A DNA stretch of 64,000 bases from Diphasiastrum complanatum (taxonomy: Eukaryota > Streptophyta > Lycopodiopsida > Lycopodiales > Lycopodiaceae). A program made the translations under genes and the position numbers. The notes under the pieces were generated by a model. It was given only the letters and a program-made list of their open reading frames with translations. It searched no databases and had not been told where the DNA came from. This document shows, in pieces, positions 43,701 to 56,903 of the stretch (position 1 is the first letter of the stretch; every line of letters starts with the position of its first letter). The stretch lies in assembly GCA_029204225.1 (NCBI GenBank), contig CM055101.1, positions 61,215,340 through 61,279,339 of the forward strand, in the 5' to 3' direction.

Positions 43701-43830
43701 AGGAATGGAACCGACAAGTTTTCTCAAAAATCAATATCATAAAATATTTGACATTTTTTAAGACAAGCATATAAACCTTCTTATGAGTAAAAGTCTTCAA
43801 AAAACTAAGAAGTTCAATAAAATGCAGGTT
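40719..43830. repeat. Large inverted repeat (foldback): arms ~1.3 kb, loop ~0.53 kb
   Basis: Arm 1 runs from 40719 (AACTTCTTAGTTTTTTGAAG) to about 42025. Arm 2 runs from about 42560 to 43830 and is its reverse complement over almost the whole length. Matched landmarks include TACTTTGTCGGTTTTCCCGAGCACTGC, GCGATAAGTTATCGTAATGA, GCCAGTGCACGATGAC, CATATGTCAAAGCTTCTCAC, ATTTTTTGGCCATCAAAAATTTTAGAAATAATGG and AAATTGCGAACAATAAATG. The arms differ by scattered substitutions and small indels. The loop (about 42026-42559) contains unrelated sequence with GATTAAATGTCCCACATCATTGG. No transposase is encoded. Confidence 0.9.
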
Positions 43831-44640
43831 TTTTGAGGATAACTCAAAAGAGGTTTCCTGAGCATTGCTTGTGTGCGCTCCAAAAACATTCAAATTTTTC
43901 ACAAATCATCACCATAGCTTGTTGCTATAACGACAAAGCTAAGAAGGACACAAATAAAGCACATAACAAATATGAAACGTAAAAATAAGATCAAGATAAC
44001 TTATTATATTATGGGAACAAAGCTAAAAACAAAGATGATAGATATTTCAAGAACCTATACTATGTGGAGCATTCAAAATTTCATCTTAACATTAAAACTT
44101 ATCTAAAAGTGACACCTGAGCTTTCTAGCAAATTGTCACAACAGCTTACAAAATGGGAAAGCGGAAAAGGACATGTAATGCTAATTTGAAATGTCATTAT
44201 AATGTTATAGGTACACACAACGCTCATGAGGCAGACCTGAAAAGGACCTGTAATGGTAATTTTAAATGTCATTATAATGCTATAGGTACACACAATGCTC
44301 TAGGAGAACATTTTTAAAATTATCGTAAATATAGCTTGCATTTTGTTAGTTTTATGAAGACTTCTTTTATAAGTACTCATAAATGGAAGGGTTTACATGC
44401 TTGTATTAAAAATCATCAAAAATTTGATGATAATAGATTTATAGTATGTACTTTATCGAGGCCGCACTATAACACGAGCTCTTTTCTTAAAAATCGACAT
44501 CACAAAGATTTTGAGCGTTTTTCACACAGGAATATATTAGTCCTTAAAAAATCAGAAAGCTTAAAATAAGGAAGGTTTCTTGAGGATAACCCAAAAAAGG
44601 TTTGTTGCACACTTGCGCCTTTATTAGGGCGGCAAAGCTA
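43831..44640. repeat. Further copies of the inverted-repeat family
   Basis: 44330-44600 resembles the outer part of arm 1 on the plus strand (TTAGTTTTATGAAGACTTCTTTTATAAGTACTCATAA...ACATGCTTGTATTAAAAATC). 43900-44320 contains repeated phrases (CTAAAAGTGACACCTGAGCTT; a duplicated block AAAAGGACxTGTAATGxTAATTT...GTACACACAA at about 44165 and 44237). They are dispersed or tandem relatives of the big foldback. Confidence 0.6.
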
Positions 44641-44767
44641 AAAGGGGCATGGAAAGTTCGAACTTTAGTCCATAAATACCTTGAACCTTTCCCCAAGGGC
44701 CAATAGTGGTTGGCACTTGGATTCTAAAGTGTACCCTCTCCCAAGGGCCAGGTCCCTCCCTTCCACA

Positions 44768-44844
44768 TCAACACCTGTTCCGTACAACCAACTATATCGA
44801 CACCTGTTCCGTACAATCAACTATATCAACACCTGTTCCGTACT
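44768..44844. repeat. 29-bp tandem repeat, about 2.7 copies
   Basis: The unit TCAACACCTGTTCCGTACAA + CCAACTATA occurs at 44768, 44797 and (partial) 44826, differing by single bases. It sits just upstream of a CT-rich stretch likely to be the start of the nucleotidase gene's leader. Confidence 0.85.
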
Positions 44845-44984
44845 TGTGTCGCTTCCACCATCCATCTCTTCCTTCCTTTCTTTTCCTTTTCTTTTCTGCT
44901 TCGTCGTCATCATCCATGAATGCGGTGGTGGAGCCAGGCAGCAGAAGGCAGAAGCTATTCTTCACCATTTTTTTTTCCCTCTTT

Positions 44985-46060
44985 CTTGCCGCTCGATATG
45001 TGTTTTTCTGCACATGTTTGATATGCTTGCAATATTGTTTTGATTCCGAAATCATGGTTGAGTTTTTGTAGTGCTTCGGATGTGTTTTTGTAGCAGCGGC
45101 AGTCCGTGATTTGTTGCCTTGCCTCTCCGGAACGTTGGGATTCAGGAGGCGTAATGCAAGAATTTTGTTTATGAAGAGCCAGTGATGAGATGCCATGATC
45201 GGTAGCTAGCCCTTTCAGCTTTGCTTGCACGGCTAGATTTAGGGTTTGTGAAGGTGCTGATCATAATGTTCATAACTGCTTCATTATCACAGTTCACGAT
45301 GTTCTTTCTTGCTGCTCAAATTATCTGCACATGTTTATGATGTAGACATGCGATATCTTGAAATCATGGCGTTTTTGTAGTGCATCGGATGTTTTTGGCT
45401 TGCTCCTTCACATGTGGCAGCGGCAGTCCATGATTTGTCTGCCTGATGCTTGCCGCCTTGCCTCTCTAGACCATTAGGACTCGGGAGGCGTGATGGAAGA
45501 TTCTGTTCATAAAGAGCGAGTGTTGAGAAACCATGTTCGCTAGCTAGTCCTTTTAGCTTTTGTTTGCACCACTAGATCTAGGGATTGTGAAGGTGTGCAG
45601 ATCATGACGTTCATAACTGCTTCATTATCGCAGTTCATGGTATTCCTTCCCGCTACTCAACTTTTCTGCACATGTTTATGATGTATACCGGCGATATCTT
45701 GAAATCATGGCGTTTTCTTGATACATTGGATGATTTTGGCTTGTTTCTTCATATGGTAGCGGCAATCCATGATTTGCCTTGCCTGATGCTTGCTCCCTCT
45801 CTAGAACATTTGGACCCGGAAGGTGTGATGCAAATGATTTGATGCCATGTTCGTTAGGTAGCCCTTTCGGCTTTTATTTGCACGACTAGATTAAGGGATT
45901 GTGATGGTGTGCACATCATGACAACTGCCTCATTATTGCTGTCCACGATAATTTTTTTGCTGCTCAACTTTTCTGGACATGCTTTCAGCTTTTGTTTGCA
46001 CAACTTGATTTAGGAATTGTGATGTTGTGCAGATCATAACTTTCAGTTAAATATTGCAGT
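44985..46060 (+). repeat. ~320-340-bp tandem array in the leader of the nucleotidase gene
   Basis: Three full copies and a shortened fourth repeat start near 45006, 45324, 45665 and 45972. Each contains TCTGCACATGTTT, GAAATCATGG, GCAGCGGCAGTCC, a TTGCCTCTC...GGAGGCGTGATG block, CCTTTCAGCTTTTGTTTGCAC and GTGCAGATCAT. The copies differ by substitutions and deletions. The array ends about 50 bp before the first coding exon and probably forms 5' UTR or a leader intron. Confidence 0.85.
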
Positions 46061-46111
46061 TTTCTTTGATGTGCCTTTAGCAATCATTCTGCTCAATTCG
46101 TGCTTCAAGGC

Positions 46112-49100
46112 ATGTCTCGTGGTGCAGCTTCGATGGCATGCTCATTGAAGACCGCATCACGATTTTGTGCCACAAATGACAGTGTTGTGTCCGAAGATTT
46201 AACTCCAAAAGGATCTTTGATTTCCTTCGTTTGCTGCATTTCTTTTCATTCTGATTCTCACTTAAAATCTAGAGGATCATCCTTTTCGGTCTCAGGATTT
46301 ACTAGAAGGAGGCGTGGTGAGGGTGGCTTTTTACTTAGCAGATTTATGGCAGTCAGGCCATATTTCGAATGCCATGGTACAAGGTTTCATACCTTGCACC
46401 ATGTTAAAGATAAGAGGTACAGAAAATTATTAGATATTAAAATAGGGACTGCAGATTGGACTCGAAGAGATAATGTGCATACAACAGTAATTGGATGCTA
46501 CAGACCTGCCTTTCCGAGGCAATCCACCATCAGTGACACAGCAATGGTTTGTGCATCTAATAACATTTTCCTTAATGGCATGGTTGGAGATTCTTTGGCA
46601 GATCTCACCTGTGAAAAGCCATTTATGTTACAAGGTGCTAATGTGCCGTCTGGAAAGCCGTTACATGTGGCAGTGGATGTTGATGAAGGTAGAGATCTCA
46701 GGACTAATCGCCTTTGTTTTTCAAGTTAGGTTTCAAAGTATCTGGCTTGTTTGCATAAGTTACTATATGGAATCTATGCCTGCTTAGTTTTGAAATGGAA
46801 CAGCTTGGTTGCATTTGTGATTGCTGTAGCCTAGGGAGCTAACGTTTATGCCAAATTTCCAACATGCAGAAACTAAATATTATGCTATTGTGCAGTCCTT
46901 GGCAGCTTCCTTGCAACTCTGAATATTTTTATTGCAGAAAGATACTTCCTTCGCCATAATCTATCAGAATATCATGTGTATGACTTTATGCAGGTCCGCA
47001 TCTGTAAAATACCCTAACATTTAAGTGGTACCGTTTATAGGACTTCGTGTTGTAGTGTTACTTTTTGTTGTTGGAATACAATTTCAAATAGAAATCATGT
47101 TGTGTCTTAAGACATATAGCTGGATAGGGCTGACTTACATATTTTCATTTCACAGATATGGAATTGCTCACAAATAGAAGGTATGAACAACCACTCTGAA
47201 ATGAACCAACAAGAATCTGTTTTTGTTTCACACCAACGGTTGTTGCATCTGTCATGAAAATGAAATATGTGATAAGTTGATAATGGGTCTTCTGTTTGAA
47301 AGGTTTTTAGTGCAAGATTTGCGTCCAAGAGTTGTGCTTTATGTTGTTAACCGTGATTCCGGCAAGAAGCAGCTAAACTTGTGATACAATGTCCAATTAA
47401 TGGTGCAGCAAACCAACGTGTTCATGCCTTTTTTGAGTCCGAGCATTTTAAGGACGGCATTTTCCCTATTCCTGGTGCATATCAGTCTTTGCTTCGATTG
47501 GCGGAGTACTGCAATTTGATTGTTATCACGTAGGTATCAACAGGCATATCTCTGTTTTGCACAGTTATACTGTGTGATTTGCTTGCCAAATACCAGCTTT
47601 TGTAATCCTATGGCTAACTGATGTATGTCCAGGTCAAGGCAGCATATTATTAGGAAGCCTACAATGGACTGGATAGAGCAACATTTCCCTGGAATTTTTG
47701 AGGAGGTCCATTTTGGAAACCATTTTGCGTTGCATGGTCAAGCACGACCCAAGTCTGAAATTTGCAGGTACTTTTAGACTGTTATCCTCAATTAGGAAAC
47801 TTGTAAAAGACTACAAAGCTCTTGGTTAAACTGCTAAACTTGCTTGTATTGTTTATGTTTATTTGATTTTGAATGCTACATTCAATACTCAATATCTGGT
47901 TGAAAACCTGTGTAGGTTTACAATCTAACATTGGTAAGAATCTGCAGCATTAACCCATTCACTGGGTTAAGTTTACACTCTTTTTGTACTTTCTTCTTTC
48001 GAATTGCACGATGACTAAAGGAAGCACTGGTTGTTTTGGATGCATAAGGACTTGCTCCCAATGTAGACAATTTTCCCTTGCGCCATGCTATGTTCCAAAA
48101 CCATGCATATGACATATGTTGCTCACAGTGAAAGGACTGGTGCTTGTTTATGCACTCTAATGCAGCGCGCAAAGTGCCACCTGAATGTGAAAGCTAGGAG
48201 CCTAGATGCTCTTGGTACATTCTGGATTCAAATACTTGAGCATTGAGTCATGAGTTGGAAGCTTTTGAGGTGTACTTTGCGATAGGTTCAATGTCTGCAA
48301 ATCCCTTTTGTGGTGCCTTGGAGGTTGAGAAAATCGTCTGGAATATTTCTTGGCAAGGCCCCAAAGTTACAAGTTGACTTGGGATCCCCATTACATTTGA
48401 CAATTCATGTTCTCCAAAGAAGGTTTTCACAAGGATTGAGAACTGTAAGGAGACAATCCATGGTAGTTGGGTTGGACATGCAGTGGGAAATGTAGACAGC
48501 TAGTGAACAGTTTTTTCCTATTTTTTTTGGGCCGGCTGTATGGGTCATGGGAGGTACCCTCCAGGACTACATGAACTTGCTCTTGACATTCTTGACATGT
48601 AAATGTGTCGATGATATAACAGAAGATGGATGCGTGATGAAGACAGTCCGTTTGCTTTTGCTATATCTGTTTCTTCTGTTTTTTTTTAACGTATGCTCGT
48701 CTTTGAGCTGTCAGTCTACTTAATCAACCTTTGATATAAGAAAGGTTATTGGCCCACACAGTGGTACCTAAATTCATTATGTACTTTGGAAGCCGGTCAC
48801 AGGCCATTATGCCCGGTAAGGATTTCCAGAATTTTTTGGGCGAGGCCCCTAAATTTTTTTGGAAAGCCAAACTGGGCAGAATGGCCTGTGCCCGGCGCCT
48901 TCCATTGCATAATGGATACTTTGACTTTATTCACATGTCCTTTATGAAGCATAATCAGCACTTTGACTTTTTCTGACCAGTCAAAAATTGGCAAAAAAAA
49001 ACAGATGACTATTCTGCTTTTTAAGCTGTATTTCATCTCAGGTAGATGTATCACAGACCTGGGGCTTGCGGTAAGGTTTTTAGAGCAACGGTGTGCCATA

Positions 49101-52100
49101 TAAAGGAGCGGTGAGACCATGACCATTGGATTGAGAGCAGGAGGCCTTTACCAGTTGCAAGCTGAGACTGATAATTGCCTCATTGCATTCCTAGTATTAG
49201 GAGGCAACGATCTGAGCCTCCTCTGAATAGGACTCAACAGATTTGCCCCTTTCCTTCCGCTTCCTAGCCTCCTCAGATTCTTCCTCTTGATCACTCATAT
49301 GATCATCCTGAGGCTCCCCAATATATGGATGTGGATCATCAAGTATTGGCACAAATTCACTTGTACCATCTTCCATCTCAAGTTCCTCTATAGGAGGCGT
49401 TTGATCTTCTTCAAAGATCACATCTCGACTTATGATCCTCTTCTTGCTAGTAAGATCGTATAGTCGGTAAGCTTTGCTTTCTTCATTGTATCCCAAGAAA
49501 ATACACTTTGCTGATTTTGCATCCAGCTTCTTCCTGTTATCCTTGGGAATATGGGCATAGGCCGTACAACCAAACACTCGCAAAGCGCCCACCTTGGGCT
49601 TAATGCCGCTAAATGCCTCTTCTGGAGTCTTGCCTTCCACAACTTTTGTTGGACTTCTATTCAACAGAAACACTGCTGTGTGCATTGCCTCGCCCCCAAA
49701 AGAGTTGGGCAACCCCTTTGCCTTGAGCATGTACCTTGCACACTCCACAATAGTTCGGTTCTTTCTCTCTGCTATGCCGTTTTGCTGAGGGGTATGAGGA
49801 GCTGTAAGCTGCCTTTTGATCCCATTGGCCTTGTAGAATTCCACAAATTCTGCCTTAATGAGCTCTCCACCACCGTCTGACCTGAGCATCTTTATCTTCT
49901 TTCCTGAATGTTCTTCTACCAAAGCTTTGAAATGCAGGAAGTACTTGAATGCTTCAGATTTTAACTTCAAGAAATAAATCCAAATCTTGGGTGAGAAGTC
50001 ATCAATAAAGGTCATAAAGTAATATGCCCCCCCTGCAGATTTTGTTTGGGTTGGCCCCCACAAATCTGAATGTATCAAGTCAAGTATGCCTGCTGCCCTG
50101 GTGGTGCTCTCCTTTGGAAACTTATGTCTTTGTTGTTTTCCCATAGCGCAAGCCTCGCAAACTGAAGAGCTTGGCTTAACAACTGGAAGCCCCTCCACCA
50201 TATGATGTTGGTTCAACACCTGCATGCTTTGGTAGCCAAGATGTCCATACCTCTCATGCCACAATCTATCCACATCACTTCCTTTTGCTGTATAAGCATG
50301 CTGACTAGGGATAGAAGTGTACAACCTGTATAGATTATCTTCCTGCAATCCTTTGGCCACAACCTTCATATTATCACTCAAGTCCAACACAAGACAAGAA
50401 GTAGCATCAAATTCTACTTTCATATTTTGTTGAGTGATAGCTCCTACTGAAAGAAGATTTTTAGCAAGTCCTGGTACATATAAGACATTCTTAATGACTT
50501 TGACTTATCCTGATGGAAGCTTTACAGTTACTGTGCCCTTTCCCTTGACCTTGTGTGTTGAGTTGTCACCTAGGCACACCTCTTGTCCATCACAAATCCC
50601 CACAAAGGTATCAAACCAATCCCTATGAGGGGTCATGTGCTTTGAAGCACCTGAGTCAATGTACCAACCACCTGTTGTAGCTTGTGAGGCCAATGCAACA
50701 GAGAATAACTCAGCTTGCCTTATGTCACTCTGCTCCTCTCTTGCAACACTCTCAACAACATTTCCTCCTTGCTTCTTTGTGCCCTTCTTTTGGTCTGCAA
50801 GCTTCTTCTTGCACTCAAAAGCAAAGTGTCCATATTTACCACAATAATTGCAATTCCCCTTCCTTCGAGGTGTGGAAGAGGTATTCCTTGTCCAAGATCC
50901 ACTCAGAACTTTCACTGAAGTCCCCACTGTAGAAAGCGCCCTCCTACCCTCCTACAATCTTGGCTGTCCAAAAAGACTCAAATTTTTTTGTCCCAAATTA
51001 GAAACTTTTTGGCTCCCTGTACTCCCCTTGCCAACAATACTCCAACCATGCATATAGCACAGAGATCAGATGCCCCTACAAAAAGTGCTCCCTCCTCAAA
51101 GGTAAGCTGCTTTCCAGGATTGGCAGGAATTTGATCAAAACAGGTCCAAGCTTTCACCACACCACAGACAACATAACCTACTCTAATACCATGACAAATT
51201 CCAATGCCTAGCTATGGAGTATCATAACAGCATAGTAAGCAAACTATGAAAGCTTGAAAAAACCAGCTATGGAGTAGAACACAAAAGCAAGAGAGAGAGG
51301 ACTTCAAAGCTCACACAACTTGAATGATTATTCAAAGTGTAGTAGGGCGTGGAAACCCCTCCAAACTTTGGGCTACATTTAGCATGTAATGTATAGAGGT
51401 GGTGTCTTACTAATTCTAGCTCTAGAACCCACATGGGTCCTCAACCTACTTGATATTACTTGCCTAATTAGCATAAGTGGGGTGTACTATGTGCATAAAT
51501 GTTTTACCCCCATGTCTTATGCACAACTTACAAGTTACAAGTATACAAGCCTTAAGGGGCAAAATAGGCATTTATTTCAACAGAATGGGCATGAATATGT
51601 GCTTTGCCAAAGTGTTAGTACTCTATCCTCATATCGTGCTAGTGAGAGCCCAAGGAAATGGTCAGTAGCATATAGTTATAGTAGTATATGGTTAATTTTG
51701 GAGGCTTGAATGGCATGAACTTGTGTGTTGATAGCTCCAGTGTTGAGTGCATGGGGATGAATCCAGTTTGGATTCTATGGATGGTACAAGAACAGGAACA
51801 AGAACAAGAACAAGAACATAAACCTATTTTTTATGCACGTACTTAGGAACCTAAGGATAGGAACTTAAGAATTTAGGAACAAGAACAAGAACTTAGGAAC
51901 TTAGGAATAGGAACAAGAAAAGAAACCCTTTTCTTGCTCACAAACTTAGGGTCTTAGGAACACGAACATGAACTTAGAAACTTGGGAATTGGAACGTGAA
52001 TAGGAACATAATCCCTATTTTTATATGAAACCTTTTTTAGGAACCTCAAAAAGCCTTTTAATTATTTTTATGAATGGGTTTTTACTCCTTGTAAAGTCAA

Positions 52101-52857
52101 GTAGTGTTCATCACCGATGGTGTGCCGTTACTTGACATTGGTCGAATGTAATTTTGTATTAACGTGGAATATCTATGGATCTAAAGCTTCAGTGGAGATA
52201 GTGAAATGAAGCTTGTAAATGTTAGGGTCTATAGTGACAACCGAGGGCGTGTGTTTTTGTGTATAAATGGAGGGTTTCACAAACGTAGTAAGCACATTAC
52301 ATTACAATACCACTTTGTAAAAGATCTAGTACAAAATGGCACTTTCAACTTACACCATTGTGCTACTTGAGAAATGGTAGTCATAAACGCCCTAAACAAA
52401 GATAGGTTCGATTGGCTTAGGACAATGATGGGAATAAGGGTTGTAGGCCTGATATAGGATTTGAACTGAGGCATCGAAGGATGAAGAGACAATATTAATC
52501 TAGTAGTTGGGATGGGACATCTAATGGGAATTGTAGAGAGTCAGTTCATTGGTCTTTTTTTGGGGGGTGCGATTGTATTGGTCATGGGGTTGCCCCCAAT
52601 TGGGCACCCTCCATCACCCTATGATTTGCTTTTGATATTCTTGATATGTAGAGTTGTTGATGATATAGTGAAAGAGTGATGCGTGATGAAGACACTCTTT
52701 TTGCTTATATTGTATTTGTCTTTTGGTTTGTCTTTTGAGCATGCAATTTACCTGAAATGTATTGCGTCCATAGAATGTATACAACAAATCATTATTGACC
52801 GATGAACGACTAAGGCAGCTTGCTCATGATTGCTGCCAGACGGATCATCGTCATTGT

Positions 52858-52917
<60 letters not shown>

Positions 52918-55900
52918 TATTAATGTGTTTTCCATGCCAAAAGGCATATAAGACCAAAAGGAGTACATGTCAAGTATGTGAAAACCATGGGAGCGTATAT
53001 AAACGTCTCCAAGAAAAAACTATGCATAAAAGAAAAATGAGTAATATAACTGTAAACTACAAACTGCCAACTGTTCATAAGTGGGAGCAAGAATAGCTGC
53101 CATGAGTAGAGTAGAGTAGAGTAGTATCAGATAGTGTCAGATACTGCTGCTGAAAAAAGACGTAATCCGAGCTGTATCAGGAGGTATGGACCGTCGCTGA
53201 CGTCGTCTAGGAGGGTGAAAACTGTGTACTCTCGTAACAAGGCGAGAAGTAGCATGACTATGAGTAATACACTGTCTCTGACATCGGTGAGGTGGTATGT
53301 CGTCGTCATCGTCGTCGGGCCGTGTCCGCCTCTTGGTGAAGAAAGACGTAATCTGAGCCTGAGAGCTAGGATGTGGCTGGTGAGTTGTCTGGTACATATC
53401 CTGGCGCAACAAGACCATCTCTCGTAGCATAAGTGCAACACAGTGAGAGTCCTCATATCCCATCAGTGCTCTGAGTGATGTCACGGAATAAACAATGATA
53501 TCTCCCTCTAATCTCATAATATATGGGGCATTTGAAGATGAAATGCTCCTCGGACTCTATCACATTTGCCTGTCTCAATAGCCAACTAATGTGAGGAGAC
53601 TCTGAACTGTCCCAAAGTGAAACGGAGACCGTGTGATAGTCCAGAAGACAAATAGCAAGGTAAAACTGGAAGACCAGTGGCATCCTGCACTAGAAAGTGA
53701 GTCCGGTAGTAGTCAGGCTTAACCCCAGCTGGTGACGCCAGGTACGGTCGAGATATGCTCTGTGTAAAAAACGTCTAATGTACTGGTGTGTACCCAAAGG
53801 GAGATCAATGATAGTGATACCAAATGCTTCCATGAGGAAGTATGATACCTGAGAGAACCATGATAGCCGGTATCCCTGAGTCTGAAGGTGATGAGAGGAC
53901 ATGAGTGCAATCCGCGTATATCTCTGCTCGGTATCAAGAAGTGCCTGAGCTCGCTGGATGTACGTGATAAGCTGGAAGGCTGCCTCAATCTGAATAGGGG
54001 GGGTGGCAAACTCCGCAAGGATGATCTCATGGGGAACCGAGGGCTTCGCTCAAATCATGCGAGCCAACATGGTGGTCTGTAAGCGTGAAATGCTGGACCA
54101 GTGTGAAGATGATAATCTTGTACACCATATCTCTGCGGCATACAAGGCTGAGGGGGTGACGATGGTGTCAAACAGTCTGCACTTACTCGGAGCATCCCGA
54201 ATAGACTTACGGAAGCAGAATCTCTCCAGCTGGACTAGGGAAGAGTGGCCCTTCCCAAGTCTAGAAGTAGCCGCCTGTCTCATACTGAAGGTAGGACCAG
54301 AGAAGAGGACGCCCAGGTAAGTGTATGAAAAAACCACCACTAGGGACTGTTTATCGAAGGTAAGTGGCGCTACATGAAGGCACGAGAGGTATTGAAGACC
54401 ACAACTTTGGTCTTCGAGAGGTTCACTCCTAAACCCCACTGAGTACAAAAAGTGTGTAAACAGTCCAACTGTCTATGTAATCCCTCTTTGGTACGGGGGA
54501 CTAGTACCACATCATCCGCATAGAGAAGGATGGCAATCAAAACATCTCCCAGCCGACAACCATCCCCACCACACTGAGAGATGACCTGCTCTAGCTCGTC
54601 AATATATAATCCAAAGAGAACTGGTGAGAGAGAGCATCCCTGCTTAACCCCAATAGTACTCCAGATTTGCTCAAAAATGCCACTACCATGACGAAAGCAA
54701 CCCAAAACCCTCTCATAGAGAGCCATGACGGCTAGAATAATCTCTGTAGAGAAACCTAGGTCTCGGAGTCTCTGGATAAGTAAAGAGCGTGGAACAGAAT
54801 CAAAGGATTTCCTGAAGTCCACAAAACAACAATAAACCTTTTCTTTCCTGTGTCTAGCTTCCTCAATGATGGTACGGAGTGTGAATATGTGATCTGTAGT
54901 GGAATAATGAGCGCGGAACCCTGCCTGACCCAAAGCATGTAATCTCCTGGACTCTGCTCCTGAGCTAACTGCAGACTGGAGGATGATGCCATATATCTTC
55001 GCGAGGACATGTCCAATCATAATAGTGCGGTAATTACCAGGTACCATGGGGTCATCGTTTTTATGGATAGGATGTATGATGTTGGTGCACCAAGAGGATG
55101 GGAAGCCCTCAACAACAACATGGTTAAGGAGAGTGGATAATGTATGGGCAAGGGTATCGGGGGCGTGAATCAATAGCTCAGACTGAAGATCTTCAATGTC
55201 TATGGTGCGGTGGGTTTTCAGCTTTTTGATTGCTGCCCGAACCAAGTCAGGGGTGAAGAAGGTGAAGTCTGAAGGTCGAGGAGAGATGGAGATGGGCGTA
55301 TCAGTGGGTATAGTGTAAAGTTGGGTAGCATAGTTGGTCCAAATATGTAAATTGTCCAGAAGAGGGGGAGGGGCACGAGGGATAAACTCACGCCAAAAGG
55401 CACCAGAGGAGGAGCTGTGAAGAAGGCACAAGACGGTTTCCTTCAGAATCGTCATAGGCACATTTTTGCGACGGAGTGTGCGGTTGTACAATTGTCGTGA
55501 AGAGCGGAGGAGATGGCGGGCGTGGAAACGAGCATGTGTGACAAAGTGGTGAAGGGATCGACATTCCGCATCATACCACGGTGGGTGGAAAGGTCGTGAT
55601 GATCGAGGATGGACTGGTTTGTGTTTATGAGGTTTAGAGGGGAAAGCCAAAGTAGCCGCAGAGTGGAGACAGGTGGTGAGGAAGGCGGCTTGTGATTCCA
55701 GTGATTCACTGTGTGGAAAAGAGTGAAGTAAGGAGGTGAGGGATTCCTGGTAGAGTGGGATAGAGAGGGGATGGAAGGTGTATTTGGGTGCACGGGGAAG
55801 GATGGTGGACTGGTGTTGAAGTTGTGGTGGTGGAAGGTGGCTAGTAGCAAAGGAACGAATGATCAGAGCGGGTGGTATGGGAGATACAGAAGCTGTGAAT

Positions 55901-56831
55901 GAGAGGAATGGATGATGGTGACCCCATGAGGTAGTCAACCACACTATGACCACCACTGTGAGGGTGACACGTATAGCTGCCAGAGTTAGACCAGTGAGGT
56001 AGGCCATTATAAATGGCTAACTCATGTGCCTCACCAAACTGCAACAGGTACTCACCATATGAAGTAATAGGTCCCGGTCCATCATCGGAGATCCTGGTGA
56101 TCCCCAAGCTGTCACTATCCAGGGCATGAACTGGCAGCTGATCTGTAGCATCATGGAACTTTGTCTGTCGTGAAGTTGTCCGGGCATTAAAATCCCCAGT
56201 GAGGAAAATATGCCCCTGCTCTGCAAATCTGATGAAAGCCACAGAAAGGTCCAAGTAAGGTGAGCCAACACCGTCAGCAAAGGAGGAGGACTCTGGAGGA
56301 AAATAGCAGGCAGCAATGAAGACGTCCCTGTCCAAACCAATCGCTCGTCCTGTGATACGAAGTCAAATATACCGTGCATGCTCATCATACCTGACGAACT
56401 CAAACATCTGATGAAGGGACTCTCTGTAGAGACAAGCCACTCCTCCCGAACCACGGCCACTGGCTGATCTAGTCTCAGATCTGTTGCTGTAAAAAGATGT
56501 GATGCGAGCCACAGAATAGGAAGGAGCTGGAGCCTGCCGGCGTCGTCTGTGAGCATGAGCACATGCATGTGTAATAGTGGTAGTACGCCTCTGTGTAGAA
56601 TGTCTGGTAATCCTGGTAGTAACTTGGTGGTGATGAAGACACTCTCTTTGCTTATATTGTATTTGTCTTTTGGTCTTTATGTATATTTGTCTTTTGAGCA
56701 CTCAATTTACCTGAAATGTATTGCGTCCATAGAATGTATACAACAAATCGTAATTGACCGGTGAACGACTAAGGCAGCTTGCTCATGATTGTTGCCAGAC
56801 GGATCATCGTCCCTGTCGTGAACAAACGGGG

Positions 56832-56903
<72 letters not shown>

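Noticed and set aside
44681-45230. Overlapping frames on both strands upstream of the nucleotidase
   Set aside because: They cross the 29-bp tandem repeat and the first leader-array copy, show no domain and conflict with each other.
46100-46111. GTG as start of the nucleotidase
   Set aside because: Plant nuclear genes start at ATG. ATG 46112 is in frame and used instead.
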